A stretch of 64,000 nucleotides of DNA from Dermatophagoides farinae. Taxonomy: Eukaryota; Arthropoda; Arachnida; Sarcoptiformes; Pyroglyphidae. This document shows positions 49,501-63,100 of this stretch, in pieces (position 1 is the first letter of the stretch; each line of letters starts with the position of its first letter). The notes beneath the pieces are model-generated. The model saw nothing but the letters and a program-made list of their open reading frames with translations. It made no database searches and had not been told where the DNA came from. A program made the translations under genes and the position numbers. Where the stretch lies: positions 3,603,001-3,667,000 of the forward strand of contig NC_134682.1 in assembly GCF_024713945.1 (NCBI RefSeq), in the 5' to 3' direction.

Positions 49501-51172
49501 AATTTTTTTTTATTATTATAAAAATATTATACCCCCAATATATATTGTGCAAATATGTCAATACCAGAACTCAATTTTTCGTTTTATTTTATTCCCTCTT
49601 TCCGTGTTTTGGAATCTATCATACCTGTATCATTTCATTTTTTCTTATTTTTTTCACATCTTTATTGATGATAAGTTTTTTTTTCTATTCCATTGATTTA
49701 GATTTCATCACCATGCTATATAATGGGCGATATACATGGTAATCTAAAAGATTTATTACTATATTCACAATTATTATGGAAATCAACACCATTCATCAAT
49801 CAAGGCCGTTATTTATTTCTTGGTGATTATGTTGATCGTGGACAATACGGGGTTGAATGTATCATTTATTTATTTTGTATGAAAATACTTGCACCACAAA
49901 ATTTTCTTATCCTCAGGGGTAATCATGAAATTCGTGATATACAACAACAATTCTCATTCTATGGTGAATGTTGTACACGTTTTGAATTAGAATTATGGGA
50001 TTCGATCAATAGGGCAATGGATCGTTTACCAATTACAGCTATAATTGATGGTCGTCTATTCTGTGCACATGGTGGTATACCAATTACAATAACAACATTG
50101 GAACAAATTCGTTCTGTACCAAAACGGATAGAAAATCCACTTTATTCATCATTTGAAACATGGGAAATATTGTAAGTAAAATCTTTCTATTGTTTTTGAA
50201 AAAGAAAAGTATGCTACTGTTGCTGCTGCTTACCTTAACATTACAGATATGTCTAATTATTCCACGAAGCTAATAAATTTATCGTGAAAAGTCTACAATA
50301 ATCTTATTTTTTTTTTATTTCTTTATTTTTCTACCTTCTAGATGGAATGATCCGGTATCAGGTGGAGAATTGGCTAAAATTGTTGAATTTGAAAAAGATA
50401 ATTATGAACGTGGTTTTGTACAGAATACACGTCGTGGTACAGCGTTTCAATATACTGAATGGGCTGTAGATAGATTTTGTCAACGTAATCAAATTGAATA
50501 TATAATACGTGCGCATGAAGTTTATCATGAAGGTTTTCATTTTGATCATCGTGGTAAAACAATGACAATATTTTCTAGTTCAAATTATTCTGAATTAACA
50601 AATCGTTCAGCCGTTGTATTTATTGATCGTGAACGTATACGTATTGTACAGGTAAAAAATGAATAAAAAGAATTATTATTTTTTGAAAATGGACAAAGCA
50701 AATAAACAAAAAAAAACATTACCAATACAAAATTATTATCAACAAGAATGAACATTGAATAAAAAAAAAAGAAAAAAATAACTGTGTCAAACAACCATTT
50801 TTTTTGTTGTAGAAATATAATTCCATAACCCATGAATCCATTCAAAATCGCAAAGCAAACAAACAACACACAAACGACAAATATCCTGAACCAATTTGTT
50901 TAGAATATATTTATACTACTATTATATCTCTCAATAATTTTTCCATTCAATTATATATAATAGCTGTTTTGTCTATTTGTTGTCATCATACAAAAACACA
51001 TCTAAACATTAGATCCATTTCAAATAGAAATCTCGAAAATTCCATTAAATTAATCATTCATTACACAATAGAAGGAACAACAACAACGGAAAAATTGGGA
51101 CAAAAATTATCTCAAAAATTCCAACGATATATATCGGTATTAAGTAATAATAATAATAATAATGGAGCTTAA
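46576..51172 (+). CDS. PPP-family Ser/Thr phosphatase with novel N-terminal half
   Basis: Six exons: 46576-46993, 47246-48362, 48434-49460, 49702-50171, 50342-50651 and 50813-51172. All splice phases agree, for about 1233 residues. An in-frame TAA directly precedes the ATG. The catalytic domain (about 855-1114) keeps every metal ligand: GDIHG (863-867), GDYVDRG (895-901), GNHE (927-930), AHGG (976-979), then ILWNDP, RRGTAF and IIRAHE. It should dephosphorylate Ser/Thr. The N-terminal half is unusual: a Pro/Ser-rich start; a possible degenerate Nudix-like fold (about 80-250: GLFFPS, VVREML, IKWLSYDDI, LLGPEPKYIL) without the catalytic glutamates; Asp-, Asn- and His-runs; then an EF-hand-like stretch (about 465-620: REEIISLYNEF, SFDRQQLSYLNFNNL) with the calcium ligands mostly lost and a CC-CCCPC insert. 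RdgC/PPEF has EF-hands after the phosphatase; here they precede it. The last exon is less certain: read-through past 50651 stops at 50666, beside an AATAAA. Confidence 0.8.
50662..50667 (+). terminator. Possible early polyadenylation signal in the phosphatase gene
   Basis: AATAAA overlaps the stop codon reached if exon 5 is not spliced at 50651. It would give a protein of about 1118 residues that ends just after the catalytic domain. Confidence 0.35.
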
Positions 51173-51179
51173 TATACAA

Positions 51180-54100
51180 AAGCATACAAAGCAACAACAA
51201 CAACAAAAAGGGGCCTTAGGGTAATGTAATTGTGTCCCATTTGTATTCAATGTTTTTTTCCATTGATATTTTATTCACAGAATTCATTGAATAGAAGAAA
51301 AATGCAAACAAATAGCATCAAGGGGCAATAATCATGATTATTGTACAGAATCTTTTTCATCCCTATACAAATAGTATGGAACATGGCCATATGGAAAAGA
51401 TGATCATGTGAAAAAAAATGCATCAACAAAAACAGGGAAAAAATGTCATATGGATGAAAAACTTTTTGTGATTCAGGTTGAATTTTGTGTTTTATGTTTA
51501 TTCACCGTTGTTTATATGATGAATATGAATTTTTTTTTCAAATTATTTTTTGATTTGTTTGCTGAGGGGGAGGAAAAAAGACAGAAACAGAAAAAAATTT
51601 AATCAAAAAAAAGTTGACCATTTGACTATAGTTTTCCGTAAGGAATTTTATATACTAAAAAGTAAACATGAAATTTGAATGATAAAAAAAATTTTTTTTA
51701 GTGTACACACTAGATACTCATACATATCGTCGTTGTAATAATTTTTTTTTTCGTAAAAACGTTCCACAAGTTAAAGAATGAGTGAAAGTGAAAAAAAGAG
51801 TCGAAACCTTAGTTTTCTTTGAATCAAATTTCATTCGAGAATGAGAGAGAGAGAGAGAAAGCAATGAAAAACTTTAATTAATCTTTATGGTTATAACAAT
51901 TTTTTTCTATTATTTCCGACATGAATCATTATTATCACATGATTATATTGATAATAATGACTAGGTAATGAAAATAAATTACCGATTTAAAAACGAAAGA
52001 ATCAAAAGAAAATTCTTTTGAACCGACAAAAAAATCGATTGAATAGCGATTGAAAAAAAATTTAAATTAATTTTTTTTTTCTTCCCACCATAATTTATTA
52101 TAGAAGTTTGATGTGAAACAATTTCAAGGAATCATAAAAAAAACATATCAAACCTCAACACACGATAGACCAAATGATAGACCAAAAATGGTTGGCCATA
52201 ATAGACAGAATTTTGTTTTCGATATATCAGATTATGTTTGTTACAACCAAACAATAATATTCTTTTTGAATTTTTTTTGCAAATCCGTATGGTAAAAAAA
52301 ATTGATGAGCAAGAAATAAAAATAAAACAAACGAATAACGACAATAAAATAATAAAAATAATGATGATGATGATGTTGATGACAATAGTAATATAATACA
52401 AGAATAACTTGTTCGAAACAGAGATTTCCGGTGAGATATCGACAGCAATGATCATCATCATCATCATCATCATATACACTGAAAGATTGAAAACGTAAAC
52501 TTCGATACTAAAAAAAAACAAAAACAAAAACAAAAAAACAAACATTATTATAGCCAAAAAAAAAATCACTAAAAAAAGCTAGCCTTATGAATTTATGAAT
52601 CGTTTTTGTATTTTACTATTTCTCTGTATATCACAAGTAGAAAAACTAATAATGATTCAACAGCATTATTAGATCCAGATGAACATGATGATTTGACATT
52701 TACACGAACATGATGTGTGTGTGTTTATGTGTTCAATGTTATCACATAATATTTATCTTGAGAGAATAAAATGAAAGCCAGAAAAAAATGATCATAATAA
52801 CAAACATACCAAATGATGATACACACACACACAAACATATATATAATGAACGAAATTCATATTGAATGATATAAAAATGATGTTTTTCTCGCTGTGCGTG
52901 TGTGTTTGTGTTCTAATAATATTTGCATTATTGGATCAACAACGTAACGAGAAAATTGCAATCCAAAAACAACTTTGATGTAATACGAGTGGAAAAAAAA
53001 TCTCTTAACAAACAAAAATTAATTAACATTAACATTACATTCTATGATGATTATGGATCATTGATATGTATATTCACATGAATTAATTAATTAATTAATT
53101 AGATCGAAAATCGATAGAATAATTTTCGTTGATTACATTCAAATCAAGGTGAACAAGAGAAATAAATACTCAGAATACTATTCATTTAATTTGTTCTTGT
53201 TTACGATTTATAAATTTTCGTTCACCGAAATTGAAAACCAATTTGAATTTGGATTAAAACATATTATTATTCTATGGTAATGATGATCCACACATATGAA
53301 TATGACGAAAATAACGACATGGAAAAGGGTGAAAGAAAAATTTAAAATTTATCAATAAAAAGTAGAGCAAATAGAAAAAAGTTCAGAATTCACTTGAAAT
53401 TGTCACCAAAACAAAAAAAAAAAGATATATTACCGTATGGTATAAAAATTCCAACGACAGAAAATTCCCTATGGAATGTAGCCGGGTATTGTGTGTGTGT
53501 GTGTGTATATGAAAAAAACACACACACAAACACATACAAAAAAAGGACAAAAAGTTTTTCATCATCACAAACTGGAAAATATATATAGAAGATGAAGAAG
53601 AAACCACACTAAGAATAGGAAAACAAAACTTTTATGGTTTCATCAACTGAGAATCTCATGAATATAGAGAAAGAGAAAAAATACAAACAGAAATGAAACG
53701 AGACAAAAAGAAAGTTTTTTTTCATCATCATCATCATCAAAATTTAGAATAAAAAACTGAATGAAAAACGATGATGATGATGATGATGATCAAGTCTTTT
53801 GTTGATGATTTTATTTTTCCATTTGTCTCTAAAATGGCTTCTGTAAGAAAAATAAAAAAAACAAACGTGAAATGAAATGAAATGATAAACTTATTTTTCG
53901 AGGATTTTCCACCAAAAAATAAAAAAAAAATCCAAATGTAAAAGAAATTAATCACTGGGAATAATTGAATGCATGAAAAATAATTAGCATACTATTTGAA
54001 TAAATTTTGTAGGATAAAAATCATGAATCTTATGAATTTTAAGAAGAAATAGAAAAAAAATAGGTCGAATCAATTTATTCAAAGTTTTTATCATGGATCA

Positions 54101-57100
54101 GGATTGAATCGGTTTGATCACGAATAATATTGACAAGCACAACATATACAAACAACATTTTTCAATTGTCTCAAAGAACATCATCATAAGAATCTACTGG
54201 ATAATTCTATCCCGTCAATCGTATCAAAAAAGTGTCTGTGCTTGTTTGTTTGTTTTTTTTCAAGAGAAAAAAAATCAAATAAAACAGCTGAATCAGCATA
54301 ATCTCATTTATATGTGGTATAGGATATTTGAAGTTTTTTTCCCATCATTATTGTTTGGTTTTTTTTCGGTTGTTTGTTGATATTTGAAAAAAAAGTATCA
54401 ATGAAATTCAAGTTCGGATATATTTTTGTTGTGTGTGTGTGTGTGAGTGTTTGAAAACAAATTGATCGATCGAATCAGAAATAAAAATAATCCATTGAAA
54501 ATCTAAATAGAGAGAAAAAAAAACGGAGATGGATTTGAATATTCGTCTTTGTCGTCAAAATTGATCATCATAGATTTTAGCTGAACTTTGAATTTTTCTT
54601 GTTTTTTTTTTAAATTTATATAAAAAGGCTAAATTTAAAGACTGACTATTCAAAGTGCAATCTATTCACAATGTGTTTTCTGATTGACGTTGAAGATACA
54701 ACACACATTGATGCATTGCAGCGGAAAACCAAAAAAAAGTGGAACAAAAAAATCTTTGGTGAATTTCAAAGAAAAAAAAATGATCAGCATGATCCATTAT
54801 TCTTCGGCTCAAAAAAACCTGAACATGCAAACACACACACACACCAAACCAATAGATAAACGGAACATCCGAACTTTAATGGGATCATTGGAATAATGGA
54901 TTTGGTAGATTTTCAGAAGAAAAAAAACGATATTCAAAAAAATGACAATCTCCATACATACACACACACACACCATAATCACGATGAATACGGAAATACA
55001 TTCTATGAATCTGAAAGTGAATACAAAAAGAAAAAAAAAACCTATTAGCAAACTATAAACGATATGAATCTATTATACTATTCATTCACACATACACCCT
55101 TTGAACCGCAAAAATGAACTTTTGTTACAAAAATAGATAAAAAAAATAAATCAGGCATTACATCTGTTTTTGATATGAATCTACTATTTATAAAATAATT
55201 CATCGTAGTAGTGTCTTAGTGTTACCATGTCAACACATCAATTTTATTTTATACGACTACTTTATTTGAATATACGTCATCATCATAGTTACATTTGTAT
55301 TGTTTGTTTTTTTCATTCACCCACCACCATCATCTTATTTGATATAAAAAAAAAGAATTAATCCATCGTAAGATGTATTATTATAAGAATAAAAATGGAA
55401 AAAGAAAGAGAAAAAAAAAATTCATTTTTCAAATTCAACAGAATCATATAATGGAAAACATTGAATTCAAATTGGAAAAAAGAATCCTAATCACTAAAAT
55501 GGATGGAAATAAAGCTTCTTTTTCATAGATAGACAGATTTCGATTTGAAAAAGAATTATGATGAAAAAAAATGATAAATTCCAAATGAATTAGAATTAGT
55601 ACCAAAATGTACACATTTTGTACGGTGAACATTATCATCAACAAAGACTTTCAATTAAATCTTCAATGGAATAAAATGAATATGTGAAAAAAAACTTTAA
55701 TGGTACAAAAAGAATAACTTCGGTAGTTCAAATGTAGAAAATGAACTAGGCACGCCTGGCAAGAGAAAAAAATTCACCAAAAAAAAAAACTTTTGTGGTT
55801 TGGGTGGAAGAAAAAAAATTAGCATTCTTTCTCTCTCTCTCTCTTTGTGACAAAGCTGTGGTATATTTTATTCTCAATTTAATTCATTTGATGTGTATGA
55901 TAGTAAACTGTTGTTGTTGTTGTTGTTGCTTGTTTGTTTGTTTGTTTATTTATTTTTGATTTCCATCCCATATTTTTTTTTTGTTGAATGTCATTATCAA
56001 ACTTTTTCATTCATTCACTCTACAAGTATGGCACAAATTATATTGAATTCCATATGTATGGAAAAGTGAATGAAAATCTGAATTGAATTAATCATTAAGT
56101 AATGATGATAATGATGGAAAAAATGAATAACAGCAACAACAACAAAAAAAAAGATGAGAAAGACCGGAAATTCAAAATTAGTAATCACTCTCGTTATCAT
56201 TTTCATCATCATCATTATTATAATCATTGATGATGATCATCAATCAATCCAGTTTTGTATATTATATTATAAATAGATTAAAAACATTCAATTATGTTCA
56301 CAAACACATTGAAAATCTAGGTTAAATATTTAGAATATTAATAGAAAAGAAGATAACGGCAACAACGACAACATCTGTGTCAATCCTTTTTTTGGTCATG
56401 GGATCAGAAAAAAAAAGAGAGAAAATCATCATTAATTTACCGTTATAATGGAAAAATAATTATCATATACCTCCATATGGGCAAGTTTCAATTTATATAC
56501 AGGAAAAGTTTATAAATACAAAAAAAAATTTGTTTTTCTTTTTTTTCTCCCAAAAAGATTAGTTATCATTAGGCGAAAAAAATAACAAGTATAGTACACA
56601 TTTATGAATGGCAGAAAAATAATTGTGATCCTGAACATATAATGAATTAATTAGACAAAAAAAAAGTTGCAAACTAATGTTTTTTTTCTCTGTGTGCAAA
56701 AAAAATTGAATACTGAAATTATCATTTTCAATAAACTAAACAAGACTTTTTAAACATAAACACACACACAGACAGACAAAAATAAAGAAAAATATAAAAG
56801 TTTCAAGATTTTCTTTTTCTCATTTTTTAAGAAAAATGAAATAATTTTTTTTTATGTCAAGTTAAATTCTGTAGGACATCCAATTACAAGAATTTTTGTC
56901 CAGTGTATTGTGAATTTAATGATTTTAGACAGAGTTATTATAGACGAAACAACAACTGTATATTGAAAATTTTAACCTTTATCGCAAATAGACCATATAT
57001 ACGGCTACACACACACACACACACAAACACAAATCAATAGCATACATTTAATCTCATATAGGTGATATTGTTTTTTTTTGACATTACAATATATTAAAGT

Positions 57101-60100
57101 AATATAATAAAAAAGTTTACTTACCAATTTCCAAAAGAAAAAAAAACGGTTTAGATTCGATTTCTATTTTTTTTTCAAATGGACGATATTGGCACAATGG
57201 AATCGTTTTTTTTTTGTTTTGTTTTTCATTTTTCGATGCTTTTATTATATATCAATACTGTTGTTGTTTTGTCTATTGTTCTTAATGTAAAAGTTTTTTC
57301 TTCTGTTCACTGTTCATCGATTAACATTATGATGATGATGATGATTATTATTGTAATGAATGATAAGACAATTGAATGGGAAAAACATTTTGATAATAAT
57401 GATGATGATGATGATGATAATGATAACTCATTAAACTTGATTGGAACGATATTTTGGAATTTTTTTTTTGTTTCGTAGAATTTTAATGATTTGAAATTTC
57501 GATTTTCATTTCATCGAGATGTTCATCATCATCATCATAAAAATGTTGAATTTATGTGAAGAATTTCATTGCATTGTTCAGTAATATTCATTTCAGCGTT
57601 CTTTAGTTATCCAAAGAATTAAAAAAAAAATCGACAATTTATGGAATCTCAAATCAATGAATGAATTGAATGAATAATTTCGACAAAAAAAATTCTTGCG
57701 AAAAAAACCTATAATCCAATGAGAGAAAAAAAAGAAAAAAAAACTATCAATGGAATGCATCATTTCATTTCATTACAAATATATATATATAATTATTATC
57801 AATGAACATTGGTCGATGACAATTTTTGAATTTCAAATACATTCCATTGATTTTATTCATATGGAAAAATAGTACAAACCATTTAATTGACATAAAAATA
57901 ATAATATAATAATTGAATGGATTTTCCAATTTAACGATGTCGTCTTCTTCATTGAAAATGTAAACATGTGAAATTATGATGAAATAAACAACACATCCGG
58001 AAATATGTGTTTGAGTGGGCGTCGATGTATGTGTGTGATAGTTTAACGAATTTCCGATATATATCATAGCCAATCATCATAATGAACAAAAAAAAAATCT
58101 AATTTTCAGTCGTCATCATTATCAAAGAAGAAGAAATATCTTCTTTTCTTGGTTTTGTGAAGTTTCTTGGCTCTTTTTTTGGATTCAATTTTTCACGAAT
58201 ACCATACAATAAAGATTTTCTATTCAAGATTATGTCATGAGAAATGTTTTTCTCTCTTTTTTTTCCACAAAACGTTTTCCTTTTCTTCTTTTTTTTTCAT
58301 CTAGTAACAATAATATTTGTATGTATTCATATTTTCTTTTCATATCAAATCGTTTCACCTGATGACTAGCATCAGTAACAGCAGCTAGAAGAAAAGAATA
58401 GTATGAGCATTTTTGTAGATTAAATTCCCGTTTTTGTATACTTCTCATTTTATTCAGCTCAAATCACCAAGAGAGAGAGAGAGAGAGAGAGAAAATTTTC
58501 CATCCGTTTGCTTTAAAAAATGAAAAAAAAAATTCAATTTCAAATACAAAATCTGTTGTTATAGTTAATCCTATAAATGTACAGATACATAACACCGGAA
58601 CTTACTTACAGATGGGCAGAATGAAAATTCATCGTATTTCTTGTTTGCTTACAATTTACTGTGCGTTTCACTTCAATGAATTAGAACTTCTTTGGAAAAT
58701 TTTGCCATAAAAAAAAGAATGATGATACCAAAGCTTTTTTCTTCGTTGTCGTTGTTGTTGTTGTTTTTCTGTTGCCGTAATTTTCCCAAATGCACAGAAG
58801 CAATTTACCATGAATTTTGTTAAAGGATTTTAACGTTAAGATTCTTTTTTTTCTCCTCTCTATTGATTCGATATTTATCTGATTGTCTGGATGTGATGTT
58901 GGTGGTGGTGGTGGTGGTGGATGGAAGGGGAAACCAAAAAGCTGATTGCAATACTCATAATCATCATAATTTAATAGAACAGTCTTCTATGGAATAGTGT
59001 GAACGAAAAAAAAAAATAAAAGAATTACAATATTCAATCAGATAAATTGATTTCGAGAATGACAAAATCTCATGATAATAACGTTTGGTATATAATACCT
59101 GAAATGAATTCAAGAATAAAGTTATGCAAATCAAAACAATAATAAATCAAGAATCAGAAACGAAAAATGTTTCCAATTTGAAATTTTTTAATTTTCTTTC
59201 AATCAATACACAAATGAAAAAAAAACAAAATTCCATCAATGAACAAAAGAGAATTCAACTACATTCAATTCGAATGATGATGATGATCATGATGATTCGA
59301 ACAATGATGAATCATAATCGATACAATCGATTATTAGAATACATTTTTTTTTGTTTTGTTCATTCTTCTTGTTTCATGTTCGAATTCTTTCACCTCTTTT
59401 TGTTGTTTCTTTTCATCTGTGATGTTTTATGAAATCGATTTTATTTAATTTCCGATTCCGATTTATATTTCTTGTCATATTCCAAATGCATTATGATCGT
59501 TAGATTTCCGTCGTAACGACCGTCATCACCATCAACATCATCATCATCACCGAGAGAATCGTTTACATTTCTGTTCACGTTAATGGGCGTTTATCAATTT
59601 AGAAAAGAATTTTTTTTTTATTTTATTTCACTTTTTTTTAACACACATTTGTTTGATGATGATGACAACAACAATAACAATAACAACAACAATAACAACA
59701 ACCAGAACCAGAACCAGAACAAGAAATGTGCATTTAAAATTTAAATCAATTTTTACAACACACTATCAAAAGTGTATAGAAAAAAAAAATTCTTTGAAGG
59801 TAAGTTACCCAAAATCTTTGATATGTATCATCAATTACTAACGTTGAAAATATTTATTTGAAATTTTTTTTTTCAAAGAGGACAAAAAACCTACGAAAAT
59901 GATGCTTCACATCATTTCATTTCTCTATTTTTTTTTTGTATTTTGCGGCTATTTTCATCGTCATCATCAACATCAAAAATGATGTCTGAATTTTTTCTCC
60001 TCATATATAGATTTTTAACATTCCAAACACATCTCATTACGAATGAATGAAGACATCAAAACCAAAATGGTTGGTAGTCAATTCTATAATTTCAATTCTT

Positions 60101-63100
60101 GTCGTCGTTGTCGTCGTCTTCGTCAATTATTTTTTTTCATATTTTTCTCTTTCATTATTCTTGGAAAATACTTTGCTTAGATTTTCATTTTTTTCACTTT
60201 TCTTCTTTTAAATTTTTCCTATACAAATCCTTTCTCAATAATTCAATATGTTTTCTTTTCATCTTTTTTTTCTTCATATAGATTTCCATGAAATATTTAA
60301 AATCATTTTTTCGTGAGAAAAAAAAAACTTGGTTTGAGAACAGAAAACAATCACAATGACATGTGATCCGTTCATCATAATGTAAATGTATAGATCAAAA
60401 GTTACAATCACCCTTTAACGTAAGCAAAGTGAGTAAGTTGTCATTAATAACATGATGATAATGTTAACTTTAATCATGTATCTCTAGATTTCTTTCATGT
60501 TCATGCTATATTCAAATATATACGATGGTTTCTAATTGAATATCTACAATTGATAAACTAAAAACAGTTTATCTATAGAATCCATGAATTTCGTTAAAAA
60601 AATATATATTCCCAATATTTGAATGGTTTTTTTTGTAGCGATACTGGATCATTGCTGTTGTCGACATTATTATTATGTTGAAATCTAAATTGCTGTGGAA
60701 AAAAACAACACAGCAAAAAAAAAAAATTCACCAAACACACAAACACATACATACATTTACTCTATAGACCAAATTATAATAATCATGTGTTTGTATGTGT
60801 GTGTTTTGGATCTGAATTTTTTTACTTTTATTTTTGTTTCATCTTTCATTTTGGTTACTACTGAAACGACTGACTGATTTTGGATTCCGATCAGTTTCAG
60901 GCTATCGCTATGTTTTGTATGTATGTATGCGTGTGTGTTTGTGTGTAAATCGCCCATTTTTTTTTGTCTATCCCCAAACTCACTTATTTCCCATTCAGTT
61001 TTTTTTCGTGCTTTATTTCACAATTTAGATATATAAATTTGATTTGATTTGATTATTTGCGCTTGACCGAGACCTTGATTTGTTAGAAACTATAGTGTAC
61101 ACACATATCTCTCTCTTTCTTTTCTGTGATTGGATTTTTATCGAAACTTTGTTATTTTTGTTTTTGTTTTTGTTTGTTTTTATTATTATTATTTTTTCCA
61201 ATTCTTCAATTCCATTTGAAACATTTGAAAACATTATCTGTTCTAGAATGTTTCATACTGATTGATGATTACGATGATAATTATATAATGAGAATGAAGA
61301 TGAGCAAAAGGAAAAAAATGAAGTGAAAATCAAAGTTTTCTTTTTTTTTCTTGGCCTCTGCTTACTAGCTTGTCATCAGACATTGATGATTTGGAATGGG
61401 GAAAGAACCAAAAAAAAAAAAAAAAAAAAAAAAATAACCAAAACAGGCCCAACGACAATAAAATGAGCCAATAGTGATAATCAATCTTTGGCATTTGCAG
61501 CTAACCGATTTTTCTTTTTTTTTTCTAGTTTTGTCCATCTAATCGGTTGAATTGATTTCAATCAATGTTTTATTTTTCTTCTGATGGACCTTGTAATTTT
61601 TTTTTCTTTCTCATTTGATTGAAAAAAAAAATAAAACAAAACAGAAAAGCTTTAAGCTATTCTTGGAACTTTGTTTTTGTACGATAATCATCTCAAAAAC
61701 AGAGATTGTTTTTGTTTATTTTGTTTTTTCATCATCATCATCATCATAGAATTTCAATTTTCAGCTCTTTGGTTGATGGAAATTCTATCCATCTAAACAG
61801 CAGTCAATTTCAATTTGTATTTAGTAATTGGTAATTAGTGTTTCAATTCATTTCATGTGATCTTTTTGTGCTTTTGTGTATAGTGATTGAAATTCTTTTT
61901 GTTTCAAATTTTAAATTGAAATTTTTTGTTTCATCATTTGGTCAAGATGAAACAAAAAATTGAAGAATTTCAATCATCATCACCATATATAAACAACCAA
62001 AAAGAAAACAGAAAAATTCTGCATACAATTATGTTAATTTTTTTTTCAATTTTTTTGAGTATTTTGTCTGTTTATTGAAAATTTTCAACATAAATTTTCA
62101 CTATTCAATGTACCTTATGAATTTGATTTCAGGTTTGTTTTCAATTTCACAATCTAGTTTCAAAGACTAGTTTCTAATCTCCTTTTTTTCCATGGTTATC
62201 TGAATTTCAAATGCAACTGAATATGTGTGTGTGTTTGTGTTTGTGTATGGATGAATTACTTACATTTGAATCGATTATTTTGTTTCGTTGTTTGAATGAA
62301 AACAAAACAAAAAAAATTTTTGAAAAGACAAATATAAAAATTCTAATCCAAAAAAAAAAAAAAAAAAAAATTCCAACACACAAGATTGTTGAAGAAACAA
62401 CAACAGTAACGAAAACAATAATCAAAATAAATGTGATGATGATGATAATAAAGATGTTTTTTTTTCTCTCTTTTTCTTTTCCATTCATTTACAAAGAGAG
62501 ACGGTGTGAGAGTAAAAAATTCTCTCTTGTTTTTTGATTTTTATTCTGTTGTACTGTTTATATTCTTTATTCTTTGAGTGTTTGTGTGATTACCACACTT
62601 ATTTATTTTTTTTTTTATTTTCACATTTGATATTATCTCTCACACAACGTTTGTATTATATTGTTTGCCATTTACAAACGTACAATTCTTGTTGTTTTTT
62701 TATCGTTTTTTTTTTCTTTCTTTCTTTTCCACTTTTTTTTATTCTTGATTATCATCATCATCATCATCATCATTGTAGACGCTTAATTCCGAAAGAATTC
62801 TGTTTTCTTTTTGTTGTTGTTTTTTTTGATGTTCTTTTCAACTTTAATAGATGGTGATCATCACGCTCGATGTTCATCATCATCATCATCATCATTGTAT
62901 CATCACATTGTTGGTGTTAACTGTGTGTATGTGTGATCCAAATCGAAATTGAGTGGCAGAGAAAAAAATAGCAAATAGTAAAAAAAAAAAATTTTTTACT
63001 GCTGCCACAGTTTGCGTTTGTGTTTGTGTGTGTGTTGGTGTTGGTATTATACATTGAATTGTTGATATTATTATTTTCTCATGCTTCATTCTTATGGTTT

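Noticed and set aside
57179-57478. A 99-residue frame starting MDDIGTMES
   Set aside because: After a short start it is Phe, Val, Met, Asp and Asn runs from T-rich and ATG repeats; no domain and no gene signals.
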